From Phycisphaerae bacterium (lineage in GTDB: Bacteria; Planctomycetota; Phycisphaerae; Sedimentisphaerales; Anaerobacaceae): a stretch of DNA of 52,368 nt. Of this stretch, positions 34,757 through 42,941 are shown in pieces. The stretch's first letter is position 1; the number at the start of each line of letters is the position of its first letter. The stretch covers positions 1 through 52,368 of the forward strand of contig JAUWBI010000013.1 in NCBI GenBank assembly GCA_030601745.1, in the 5' to 3' direction. The notes beneath the pieces were generated by a model. The model had not been told where the DNA came from. It saw only the letters and a program-made list of their open reading frames with translations, and did not search any database. The position numbers were made by a program, and so were the translations under genes.

Positions 34757-36268
34757 TTATGCTTGTCTGTATCCCGCTCTCGCCAGCGGCAGACCCAAGG
34801 CAATGCCAACTGCAAAGCCCGTGGGAGCCAAAAAGATAAGTTCCCACTGCAGGGGTCGATTAAGGCTGATCGCGCAGGCAAGATAAGTGATTACCAAAGG
34901 AAGTACGCCAATAAGCAGGCCTATCGTGATAGCCAGCGGCGGTCTTCGCCACCGCCAGGACGCGACACCAAGCACGCCGAGCAGAAAGGACACCAATTGC
35001 TCTGCAATCAAATCACTGGCGGGATTGTCTATACCCAGTTGCACACGCGCACTATACAGGAAGATATTTTGTTTGTGCTCAGTACCGTCGACAAAAAGCC
35101 TCAATTTTCCATTCGCATATGTCACTGTAAGGTGCTGCAGCCTCGAACCAGTGAACACATCGGGCCAGCGGGGGGCTAACTTACCAGTACCATTTGGTCC
35201 GGTCCCGGGTGTTCGGAGGCGAAAAACCAGGTCCGCTCCTTCCTGAGCAAGGGTAAAGTTACGCTCAAGAGGATTTATTGACATTGTAACGATTCGTGCC
35301 GGTCCTTCTTGCTCAAGGTCGGCCGGCTCGCAAATCACCTCGACGGATATCTCGTTCGACTGTTTGGCTGCAAGGGCTACCACGCGCGCTGGCCCCAGGG
35401 TCCGGGCGAGACCAGACTTCAGAAACCGAAGCCCTCGGTCAGCTACGCGCAGCGGATCACCAGGTCCTACAACATATAAGTTCAGCGGTTTCTCCACGTC
35501 GGCACGGTCAGATAAAGCGGCCCCGCTCGAGTCGCCAAACGTATAAAGGGCAACAGCTCCTATCTGTCTTCGAAGTATTAGACCCTTCCGGCCATTTGGC
35601 CAAGCCTGTGCTAGTTGACTCACCTGCTCCGTTGTGAGGCAAGCCGGATAAATCGCTAGCCCGCTAACGTCACCACGCCAGGGTCGGTTACCTGTCAACT
35701 CGTTCCCTAAGGCCAGAGGGAAGGTATCATCCCAGTTTTCGAAGGTCGTCCGGATGTGCGTCCTGATAGTGAACCACGTGAAGCCCACAGCCAAGCCAGC
35801 AAACAGCAGGCCCGGGCCTATTTTTGCAACATGACGAAGGACTCTCCGTACTACTTCCCGCTGCCAGGCAAACGCTGCCGATACTGCACCAACTGATGAC
35901 ACCACCACGTTCACGGACAGATCGGTTATGTTCGCATGACGGCCAGGCGCAGCTGCCTGAATTAACTCCAATCCCAGCCAGCCAATAGCAAGGCCGGGGA
36001 GACAATAGCGGCCCACGCTTGCAAGCTTAACTTCACGTATTGATAACGCTGCCAGCACCCCAATAAGGAACGCTGCGGCGATGTGCTCAGGCGTTTGTGA
36101 ATCAAGCTTAAGGTCAAGGCCGGCCTCGAGATTGGCCAGGTACTGTGCAGTAGTTTCCACAAAAGTCAGTGGCAAGACAGTTAAGAAACCAACCACAATC
36201 AGCGTTACGAAAAGCAGACACCGCCAGATGCCAATATCCGGGACTAATTCTTCACTGACATTTCCCAT
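34757..36268 (-). CDS. VanZ-like membrane protein with LamG-type lectin domain
   Basis: A 503-residue protein from ATG 36268 (MGNVSEELVPDIGIWRCLLF). The N-terminal ~150 residues form five helices with a VanZ pattern (DLKLDSQTPEHIAAAFLIGV, AIGWLGLELIQAAAPGRHAN, TDLSVNVVVSSVG; D...E...R...D positions as in VanZ). The middle (~200-415) is a concanavalin A/LamG-like domain (FENWDDTFPLALGNELTG, LQHLTVTYANGKLRLFVDGT), and the end has three more helices. A longer reading frame exists, but its first 52 codons run through the tRNA-Tyr gene and are not real. VanZ plus lectin domain is an uncommon fusion; it may monitor a cell-surface glycan. Confidence 0.78.
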   Translation of the reverse strand: MGNVSEELVPDIGIWRCLLFVTLIVVGFLTVLPLTFVETTAQYLANLEAGLDLKLDSQTPEHIAAAFLIGVLAALSIREVKLASVGRYCLPGLAIGWLGLELIQAAAPGRHANITDLSVNVVVSSVGAVSAAFAWQREVVRRVLRHVAKIGPGLLFAGLAVGFTWFTIRTHIRTTFENWDDTFPLALGNELTGNRPWRGDVSGLAIYPACLTTEQVSQLAQAWPNGRKGLILRRQIGAVALYTFGDSSGAALSDRADVEKPLNLYVVGPGDPLRVADRGLRFLKSGLARTLGPARVVALAAKQSNEISVEVICEPADLEQEGPARIVTMSINPLERNFTLAQEGADLVFRLRTPGTGPNGTGKLAPRWPDVFTGSRLQHLTVTYANGKLRLFVDGTEHKQNIFLYSARVQLGIDNPASDLIAEQLVSFLLGVLGVASWRWRRPPLAITIGLLIGVLPLVITYLACAISLNRPLQWELIFLAPTGFAVGIALGLPLARAGYRQA

Positions 36269-36347
36269 ATTAAATGCTTGGCTGCACAACCTTACCTGCA
36301 AGGCAGGTATTTGTAGAGCTGCTATTGGCCAGAAATTGGAAATCGAA

Positions 36348-36430
36348 TGGGCCGGGTTGGATTCGAACCAACGTAGGCTTACGCCAACGGGTTTACAGCC
36401 CGTTCCCTTTAGCCACTCGGGCACCGACCC
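36348..36430 (-). tRNA. tRNA-Tyr (anticodon GTA)
   Basis: An 83-nt class II tRNA on the minus strand. The acceptor arms GGGTCGG/CCGGCCC pair fully with one G-T. The anticodon stem ACGGG/CCCGT encloses loop CTGTAAA with GTA (36394-36396). A long variable arm (GGCGTAAGCC) and T arm GTTGG-TTCGAAT-CCAAC are present. The discriminator base is A and CCA is not encoded. Confidence 0.95.
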
Positions 36431-36434
36431 ATTT

Positions 36435-36469
36435 CGTATTGCGTATATCGTATTGCGTATCGCGTTCTA
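36435..36469. repeat. Heptamer array upstream of tRNA-Tyr
   Basis: CGTATTG, CGTATAT, CGTATTG, CGTATCG, CGTTCTA. It starts 4 bp from the 5' end of the tRNA, where a promoter would be expected. Confidence 0.75.
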
Positions 36470-36559
36470 TGCTAAGAACATTTTACTTTGTGCCAGACGG
36501 GGTTGCAAGAAGAACTCCTTAGACTTCGAGTCTGTTATAATAAAAATCTGGCTGGCAGG

Positions 36560-37975
36560 TCAATCCAACTTCATTGGGAAGTAGTTTCCGGCATTATTGA
36601 AGCAGATGTCCTCGACCATTTTTCCGAGCAGGACCATATCGTCCGGCAAGAGTCCTGCTTCGACGTCGCTGCCGAGGATATTGCAGAGTATTCGGCGAAA
36701 ATATTCGTGTCTTGGATACGAGAGGAAGCTTCGCGAATCTGTAAGCATGCCAACGAAACGGCTCAGCAGGCCCATATTAGAAAGCACGGCCAGTTGCTTT
36801 TCCATTCCGTCCTTCTGGTCGAGGAACCACCATGCCGAGCCGTACTGCAATTTGCCGGGTGCAGAGCCATCCTGAAAGTTGCCGACCATAGTGGCTATAA
36901 GCTCGTTGTCCCTCGGATTAAGGTTGTACAGAATGGTTTTGGGCAGCTCGTTGTTCTTATCGAGGGCGTCGAGAAATTTGGCCAAAGGTCTCGCTGTCTC
37001 GAAATCGCCGATTGAATCGAAGCCGGTATCGGGGCCGACGGTTTTTAGCATTCGCGTGCTGGTATTTCTAAGGGCGCCGAGGTGAAGCTGCATTACCCAT
37101 CCCGATTCATAGTCCATCAGAGCGAATTCAATCATCATCGCTGATTTGAATTTGAGACACTCTAACGCATCCAGTTTTTTGCCGGACCTTATCTTATTAA
37201 AGATATTTTTGATTTCGGTTTCGGTGTAGTCTTCGGCGTAAGCGGTTTCGAGACCGTGGTCGGAGAGGCGGCAGCCGTTTTTGTGGAAATAGTAGTGACG
37301 CTCGCGGAGCGCTTCGATATATAAGGCGAAGTTATTTATTTCAATGTCGCAAGCTCCTTCGAGTTTATCGACCCAGGCGTTCAGGGCTGGGAGGTCTTCG
37401 ACGGCCATAGCCTTGTCCGGCCGAAAAGCCGTGTGAACTTTTATTTTAAAGCCGTCTTCGCGGATTCTTCTGTGATGTTCCAATGAATCGAGCGGGCCTT
37501 CAGTGGTGCAGACAAGTTTGACGTTCATTTTGCGCATTATGTTGCGGCAGCTGAACTGGGGCGTTCTTAACATTTCGCTGCAGGTTTCGTAGATTTCTTT
37601 TGCTGTGTCCGGATTTAGCAGTTTGTCGCCGATGCCGAAATAGCGCGCCAGTTCCAGGTGGGTCCAGTGATAAAGAGGATTGCGCAAAGTATAGGGAACG
37701 GTTTCGGCCCATTTTTCGAACTTTTCATAATCGCCTGCGTCGCCGGTGATATATTTTTCCGGTATGCCGTTGGCCCGCATTGCGCGCCATTTGTAATGGT
37801 CGCCGTAAAGCCAGGCTTGCGTGATGTTATCAAATTGGTGGTCGGCGGCAATTTGGTCGGCGGGCAGATGACAGTGATAGTCATAGATGGGCATTTTCTC
37901 GGCGTGTTCGTGGTAAAGAGTCCTTGCAGTTTTTGTTTGCAGAAGAAAATCTTCCGATAGAAATTCAGCGGCCAT
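36560..37975 (-). CDS. uxaC: Glucuronate isomerase
   Basis: A 471-residue cytosolic enzyme interconverting D-glucuronate and D-fructuronate (or galacturonate/tagaturonate). It belongs to the amidohydrolase-like uronate isomerase family. Landmarks: MPIYDYHCHLPADQIAAD (metal-ligand HxH), FDNITQAWLYGDHYKWRAMR, VCTTEGPLDSLEHH, GWVMQLHLGALRNTSTRM (third metal His) and RFVGMLTDSRSFLSYPRHEYFRR (active-site D-S-R). Full family length. Last gene of the uronate cluster, 121 bp after gnd copy 1; that gap contains a palindromic element and period-7 repeats. A truncated second copy of its 5' end lies after gnd copy 2 at 46183-46260. Confidence 0.95.
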   Translation of the reverse strand: MAAEFLSEDFLLQTKTARTLYHEHAEKMPIYDYHCHLPADQIAADHQFDNITQAWLYGDHYKWRAMRANGIPEKYITGDAGDYEKFEKWAETVPYTLRNPLYHWTHLELARYFGIGDKLLNPDTAKEIYETCSEMLRTPQFSCRNIMRKMNVKLVCTTEGPLDSLEHHRRIREDGFKIKVHTAFRPDKAMAVEDLPALNAWVDKLEGACDIEINNFALYIEALRERHYYFHKNGCRLSDHGLETAYAEDYTETEIKNIFNKIRSGKKLDALECLKFKSAMMIEFALMDYESGWVMQLHLGALRNTSTRMLKTVGPDTGFDSIGDFETARPLAKFLDALDKNNELPKTILYNLNPRDNELIATMVGNFQDGSAPGKLQYGSAWWFLDQKDGMEKQLAVLSNMGLLSRFVGMLTDSRSFLSYPRHEYFRRILCNILGSDVEAGLLPDDMVLLGKMVEDICFNNAGNYFPMKLD

Positions 37976-38000
37976 TATTTCGTACCTCGTGTTTTGTGTT

Positions 38001-38036
38001 TCAATCGTTCAATAATCGATTATCAACAGTCATATT
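38001..38036. repeat. Heptamer-like array upstream of uxaC
   Basis: TCAATCG(T), TCAATAA, TCGATTA, TCAACAG, TCATATT: mostly period 7 with one extra base. It directly abuts the palindromic element at 38041. Confidence 0.65.
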
Positions 38037-38040
38037 TTCA

Positions 38041-38063
38041 CCCCGCCCCTCCGAGGGGCGGGG
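38041..38063. repeat. GC-rich palindromic element, copy 4 (intergenic)
   Basis: A perfect 11-1-11 palindrome CCCCGCCCCTC-C-GAGGGGCGGGG followed by TTCA, between gnd copy 1 and uxaC. The remnant pair gnd copy 2/uxaC' lacks it, so it probably arrived after the duplication or was lost from the other copy. Confidence 0.9.
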
Positions 38064-38096
38064 TTCAGCCGTTCGGTAAGAAGTATGCCTTCCTTG

Positions 38097-39548
38097 TCAA
38101 GCAGTGTAAGTTGAAGCTGCGGTGGTTCCGCCTCGGCCGGTCCAGTTGGTGTGGAAGAATTCACCTCGCGGCTTGTCAACTCGTTCGTAGGTGTGTGCTC
38201 CGAAGTAATCACGTTGGGCCTGTAATAGATTAGCCGGGAGGCGACCGCAGCGATAGCCGTCGTAGTAGGCCAGCGCAGAGCTCATAGCGGGCATCGGAAT
38301 ACCCATCTGGATCGCCGTAGTAACGACGCGGCGCCAGGCGGGCTGTGCCTTCTCGACTGCATCTTTGAAGAACGGGTCAAGCAGCAGGTTGACCAAATCC
38401 GGGTTTTTGTCGAATGCTTCCTTTATTTTGCCGAGGAAGACCGAGCGGATGATGCAGCCGCCGCGCCATATCAGCGCGATTCCGCCGTTGTTCAGGTTCC
38501 ATTTATATTCTTTTGCGGCGGCGCGCATAAGCTGATAGCCCTGGGCGTAGCTGCCGATTTTCGAGGCGTACAGGGCCTGGCGCAGGTCATCGATGAAAGC
38601 TTTCTTGTCACCCGTAAATTTGGGCTTCGGGCCGGTAAGAACTTTGGATGCTGCAACGCGTTCTTCTTTTAGTGCCGAGAGGCAGCGTGCGAAAACTGCC
38701 TCGCCGATGAGCGTCAAGGGTTGGCCCAGGTTCAGGGCCTCAATGGCGGTCCATTTGCCGGTACCCTTCTGCCCGGCGGTGTCGAGGATAAGGTCGATAA
38801 CCTCGTTGCCATCTTCATCCTTATAGCCGATTATGTCCCGTGTAATCTCGATAAGGTACGAATCGAGCTCGCCTTTGTTCCACTCGGTGAAAACCTCGTG
38901 TATCTGCTGGTTGGTCATTCCGAGTCCTGCCTTCATCATCTGGTAGCTCTCGCATATCATCTGCATATCGCCGTACTCGATACCGTTGTGGACCATCTTG
39001 ACGAAGTGTCCGGCGCCGTTTTCTCCGACCCAATCGCAGCAGGGGTCGCCGTCGTCGGTGCGGGCTGCGATTTTCTGGAAGATGGGCTTTACGCTTTCCC
39101 ACGCCTTCGGTGAACCGCCGGGCATAATCGCCGGCCCTCGAAGTGCGCCTTCTTCGCCGCCCGATACCCCTGTGCCGATATAGAGCAGCCCTTTTTCTTC
39201 GATTTGTTTGCATCGTCTAATCGTATCGGGGAAATGACTGTTACCGCCGTCGATGATAATATCGCCCTTGTCCATAAAGGGCAGAATCTGCTCGATAACC
39301 ATATCGACCGGCTTACCGGCCTTGACCATAATCATCACTTTCCGAGGCGGGGCTATGGAGTCGATAAAGTCTTTTACCTCGTATGCGGGGATGATATTTT
39401 TGCCTTTTGCCCTGCCTTCGGCGAACTTTCTGGTTTTCTCCGTCGTGCGGTTAAAGGCCGCCACGGTAAAGCCCTTGCTTTCCATATTGAGGATGAGGTT
39501 TTCACCCATTACCGCCAGGCCCCAGAGCCCAATGTCTGCTTTTGCCAT
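38097..39548 (-). CDS. gnd: 6-phosphogluconate dehydrogenase (decarboxylating), copy 1
   Basis: A 483-residue enzyme oxidising 6-phosphogluconate to ribulose 5-phosphate and CO2 with NAD(P)+. Landmarks: GLAVMGENLILNMESKG (Rossmann GxAxMG; the following NRTTEKT suggests NADP use), IIDGGNSHFPDTIRR, GTGVSGGEEGALRGPAIMPG, VGENGAGHFVKMVHNGIEYG (catalytic Lys), DTAGQKGTGKWTAIEAL, WRGGCIIRS and the C-terminal HTNWTGRGG. Same length as the second copy at 46289 and close to it in sequence, with differences spread along the protein. Here it sits between an unknown exported protein and uxaC. Confidence 0.95.
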   Translation of the reverse strand: MAKADIGLWGLAVMGENLILNMESKGFTVAAFNRTTEKTRKFAEGRAKGKNIIPAYEVKDFIDSIAPPRKVMIMVKAGKPVDMVIEQILPFMDKGDIIIDGGNSHFPDTIRRCKQIEEKGLLYIGTGVSGGEEGALRGPAIMPGGSPKAWESVKPIFQKIAARTDDGDPCCDWVGENGAGHFVKMVHNGIEYGDMQMICESYQMMKAGLGMTNQQIHEVFTEWNKGELDSYLIEITRDIIGYKDEDGNEVIDLILDTAGQKGTGKWTAIEALNLGQPLTLIGEAVFARCLSALKEERVAASKVLTGPKPKFTGDKKAFIDDLRQALYASKIGSYAQGYQLMRAAAKEYKWNLNNGGIALIWRGGCIIRSVFLGKIKEAFDKNPDLVNLLLDPFFKDAVEKAQPAWRRVVTTAIQMGIPMPAMSSALAYYDGYRCGRLPANLLQAQRDYFGAHTYERVDKPRGEFFHTNWTGRGGTTAASTYTA

Positions 39549-39579
39549 TTAATGTTACTCCCTTTTTTAAATTGACTGT

Positions 39580-40518
39580 TTATTGTTGTCTCTTTGGTTT
39601 TGTTAGAAAACGCTTACAAACAAGAATTGCAGTAAGAGCCATAGCTAATATTACAATTGCATAAAGATATTTTAAAATCACTTTATGATTGGTGGTTTCT
39701 TTTAATTCATTGAACGATTCTTCGTAACGATATCTGGCATTTAGGGACTTATCAAAAACGTCTGTTCCATCTCGAAAAGTTATGGCAAAATGTTCCTCTG
39801 GAAATTGCGGGTTATATTCAATTCCCTTAATAAGATAACTTTGTTTTATGTTGTGTGGAGGGGAATACACCGTGATTTGCTTCAATGACGCATCTTCATG
39901 CTCATAATAAAGCCGCTTAGTAATTTCTTCTTTTCCATCTGGAAGCACAGTGGTCACAATATACTCTGCTGGAAGATGGCTCTCGCCCTCCAGCTTATAA
40001 GTCCCTTTAATATTCAATCCTGTTTCGGAATCTTTCCAAGACAAATCAACAAGCTCATCTTTGACTGATATGGTAACATCATTTTTGTTACCATTATAGT
40101 ATGTGAAAGGGTGAAAAAACCGTGAAGGGAACATTGAATCTGTATTCTTTGTGGCTGGCTCAATTGTTGCATCACCAGGCACGTTGAAGGGGTCAAAGTG
40201 CCAGTTTGAATATGTTTCACCATTGGAGATTTTTCGATATGTGATTTCTCCTCTTCTTTCATGTTTATAAACTAAATCGAGCCGCTTAAAACGGCCACTT
40301 GAAGAAAAAACAGATTCTACAGTTGGTGAAATACTTACATATTCCTTTTCGGACTTACTATAGTTGTTTAGAGCGTACTTTATCATGCAACTTGTGAACT
40401 TTTTCTCATGTGTCACGATTTTTTTCACTATCTCATCCCTATTTTCACCATAGCTTTTGGAAAATAAACACAGAAATATTGCACACCCTAAGATAAGTAA
40501 ATATTTTTCGTATTTCAT
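39580..40518 (-). CDS. Exported protein with C-terminal membrane anchor, unknown
   Basis: A 312-residue protein. The start is taken at ATG 40518 (MKYEKYLLILGCAIFLCLFS, a signal peptide); the longer frame begins inside a 118-bp repeat and is not credible. The body is beta-rich (TYRKISNGETYSNWHFDPFN, KDELVDLSWKDSETGLNIKG, KRLYYEHEDASLKQITVYSP) and resembles a LolA-like or outer-membrane-lipoprotein-sorting fold, which is only a visual impression. A C-terminal helix (LKYLYAIVILAMALTAILVC) with a Lys/Arg-rich end probably anchors it in the inner membrane. Lies between gnd copy 1 and the HEAT/thioredoxin gene. No family recognised. Confidence 0.6.
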   Translation of the reverse strand: MKYEKYLLILGCAIFLCLFSKSYGENRDEIVKKIVTHEKKFTSCMIKYALNNYSKSEKEYVSISPTVESVFSSSGRFKRLDLVYKHERRGEITYRKISNGETYSNWHFDPFNVPGDATIEPATKNTDSMFPSRFFHPFTYYNGNKNDVTISVKDELVDLSWKDSETGLNIKGTYKLEGESHLPAEYIVTTVLPDGKEEITKRLYYEHEDASLKQITVYSPPHNIKQSYLIKGIEYNPQFPEEHFAITFRDGTDVFDKSLNARYRYEESFNELKETTNHKVILKYLYAIVILAMALTAILVCKRFLTKPKRQQ

Positions 40519-40561
40519 TAGTATGAACTCCCAAAATTTACAACGTTTTTTGCCCTGACTA

Positions 40562-42922
40562 TTAATTCGGAATAGTCGGTATATATCCGCTGGACAATCT
40601 GTGCAGTATTTCGCCTGCGTTGTGGACGAGCAGGATGCCTTTTTCTTCTTTATTTTCATAATTAGCTATATCAATCTGGTCCGGATTCATATAACCCAGA
40701 TTTCTTACGACTATTTTTCTGCCTTGTTTTGTTTCTGCTGAATATGCAATCCAGAGCTGGCCCTGCGGATTATAGCTCGCCGAACAGAATCTTGGATTGT
40801 CTTCCAATTCTACTATTGTCGGTGTTGACCAATGATTATTCGTATCCAAATCTGCTCTTTTAAGTACCCACCGGCTCCCGTCTTCTGTTTCACTCCAGAG
40901 CAAAGTCAGTTGGCCCGCTGGACTGCTGGCAAAACAGGGGCTACAAACGTTGACAATTGGATTATTTAAAGATTGGATTTTATTGGTCGGGTTATTACGC
41001 CCGATATTAGGATTGCCAATACAAAGTCTCTTTCGCTGGTTCCAATCCAGGCTATCCCAAGCAGCCCAGATTTGCTGATTATGAGAGGCAATCACGGCGG
41101 GCGTTACATCAATATTTTTGCCACTAACCGATGATATTTTGCCTAAACCCATTTTATAATTAACGGTTCGTATAAAAATTGTTGGCGCCTGTGCCTGATT
41201 TGAATAGCCCTTGTTGGGAGGGTGAAAATCCCAGCTCCAGGCTACAATAACACCATTGCCATAGGCCGAAATAACAGGCTCCGAATGGTCCTCGTGTTGA
41301 GGGACGTCTGTCGGGCTAATCTGCAGCTCTTGTGACCATTTGCCGTTTTCAAATCTGCGAAGATAGACCTCTTTGTCCCGAGAATATCTTCCCATTTTGT
41401 GCCATTTGTAATAGGTTACCCACATACGTCCTTTTTCATCGCAGGTCATACGGGAATGCATTGCGTCATCATCGGAGCCAGTCAGCTTCACAGGGATTCC
41501 AATTTTTGAGGGTTTTGTAAATGACAAAATAAATATGTTATATCTGTAGCCGCCGGCGTTACTTGTCCAGCAGACCCAGATGTGTCCCTGTTTATCAACC
41601 AAAACTGTGCCATCGTATTCATCGGCAGCCGTTGCAGCAATAGGCATGTCCTCTGACCATTTAGACCCGTCAAAAATGCGAAGAAACACGTCGCTCGTGC
41701 CATTTCGGTTCGTTGTGAATACGACATATACCTTGCCATCTTGTCCGCAAGCGACTGACGGGAAGCGATCGTAAATACGCCGAGTCTCTATTTCTCCTGT
41801 CCGCTGCAATGTAGATGACATATACACAATGCCGTCTCGTATTATAGTTTTACTTGACATAGTGCCCGAAAGCATCTTGTTCAGAATACTCCTTAGCTGA
41901 AGCCACTCTCTATCATGCGGACTATTTACTTTGTAAACAATCTTTCCTTCACGGTCAGCCAGCATCAGAAACGTCCAGCCGTCATCGTTATAACGCTTGT
42001 CAAATGACCGATTTGTATCGAGCAACTGAACAAATCCAAGGCGATAATGCTTTTGGAAATCCAGTGCAGCCAGCTCATTGTCGCCCGCTACTGTTCGGAT
42101 TGTCTGCAAGCCCTTGGGGGCGTATTCAGCCGCGATTCTTCTTAGAGGCTCTGCATCCTGCTGACAACCGCCACACCAGCATGAACCTGACATAACGAGC
42201 ACCGGAACATTTGCATAGTCCTGTGAATCCACTATGCGTCCGTATATATCCGGCAGGTGAAAACCGAGCCTGTCACTTGAGTAAGGCTTCTGAGATATGG
42301 AAGAGGTCTGATTGTCTTTAGGTTGTGTGCGTTTCGTCGAAGTGCGTAACTCGGAAGTCTTATACGTTTGCCAGTTCTTCCATTTCTCTTTATCGTCCCC
42401 CAAATACACTCCTGTGATTTCAGCAAGTGAGACTCTTGCATAAATCCGCGTGTCCTTGTTTGCATTATCCAAAAGGCTGATTAAAACGGGTATTGAGCTT
42501 TTGTCGCCGATTTGGCCCAGCGATCTCGTGCAGACCCATCGAATGCGACCGCCGCCTCTTCCAGCGGCAGTTACTTTTTCCAATAGTTTGACAGCCTTCT
42601 TCGCTTTAACGATACCAAGATATGCCGCAGCCTCAGCGACCTTTTCGTAATCATTACCTCGTAATTCTTTGATCCATTGGTTTACCAACCGCCTCTTTTC
42701 AGCTTCAGAGGCCGGTTCATACTCACTCGGAAGCTGGAATAAACTGGCAAAGAAGCTTTCCTGCCCGGCTAAAGCCGATCTGGTTTGCGGGTCAAGCAAT
42801 TCGGCGCAGTCCCATATTTTTGTTGACTCGGTGCTTTCTGCTTTGGCTAAATTTGCTGCGAACACCAAGGCAAATCCAACCACAACCGAAATTACACTTT
42901 TGAAACTACATCTGCTTTTCAT
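40562..42922 (-). CDS. Exported HEAT-repeat/thioredoxin/beta-propeller protein with borrowed C-terminus
   Basis: A 786-residue protein from ATG 42922 (signal peptide SVISVVVGFALVFAANLAKA). HEAT-like helices span ~65-165 (NDYEKVAEAAAYLGIVKAKK, GDKSSIPVLISLLDNANKDT). A thioredoxin/redoxin domain (~210-340) carries VMSGSCWCGGCQQDAEPLRR with a CGGC active site plus an extra Cys two residues earlier. The rest is a sialidase-like beta-propeller (WSEDMPIAATAADEYDGTVL, HIWVCWTSNAGGYRYNIFIL). The last ~45 residues (NLGYMNPDQIDIANYENKEE onward) are a copy of the C-terminus of the neighbouring LarA-like protein, coded by a 118-bp direct repeat. So the gene was inserted into, and now ends within, duplicated LarA coding sequence. 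Confidence 0.75.
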   Translation of the reverse strand: MKSRCSFKSVISVVVGFALVFAANLAKAESTESTKIWDCAELLDPQTRSALAGQESFFASLFQLPSEYEPASEAEKRRLVNQWIKELRGNDYEKVAEAAAYLGIVKAKKAVKLLEKVTAAGRGGGRIRWVCTRSLGQIGDKSSIPVLISLLDNANKDTRIYARVSLAEITGVYLGDDKEKWKNWQTYKTSELRTSTKRTQPKDNQTSSISQKPYSSDRLGFHLPDIYGRIVDSQDYANVPVLVMSGSCWCGGCQQDAEPLRRIAAEYAPKGLQTIRTVAGDNELAALDFQKHYRLGFVQLLDTNRSFDKRYNDDGWTFLMLADREGKIVYKVNSPHDREWLQLRSILNKMLSGTMSSKTIIRDGIVYMSSTLQRTGEIETRRIYDRFPSVACGQDGKVYVVFTTNRNGTSDVFLRIFDGSKWSEDMPIAATAADEYDGTVLVDKQGHIWVCWTSNAGGYRYNIFILSFTKPSKIGIPVKLTGSDDDAMHSRMTCDEKGRMWVTYYKWHKMGRYSRDKEVYLRRFENGKWSQELQISPTDVPQHEDHSEPVISAYGNGVIVAWSWDFHPPNKGYSNQAQAPTIFIRTVNYKMGLGKISSVSGKNIDVTPAVIASHNQQIWAAWDSLDWNQRKRLCIGNPNIGRNNPTNKIQSLNNPIVNVCSPCFASSPAGQLTLLWSETEDGSRWVLKRADLDTNNHWSTPTIVELEDNPRFCSASYNPQGQLWIAYSAETKQGRKIVVRNLGYMNPDQIDIANYENKEEKGILLVHNAGEILHRLSSGYIPTIPN
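40586..40703. repeat. 118-bp direct repeat, copy 1
   Basis: Identical by eye to 42969-43086, 2,383 bp away and in the same orientation; degenerate similarity continues ~15 bp further left. It forms the 3' end of the HEAT/thioredoxin gene. Confidence 0.93.
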
Positions 42923-42941
42923 AAGCACCTTTTCCGAATTA

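Noticed and set aside
36293-36307. ACCTGC-AAG-GCAGGT as a terminator for tRNA-Tyr
   Set aside because: The hairpin has no T-tract on either strand; likely chance or another small palindrome.
36269-36424. N-terminal extension of the VanZ-like protein (MPEWLKGTGCKPVG...)
   Set aside because: This peptide is the translation of the tRNA-Tyr gene; the true start is at 36268.
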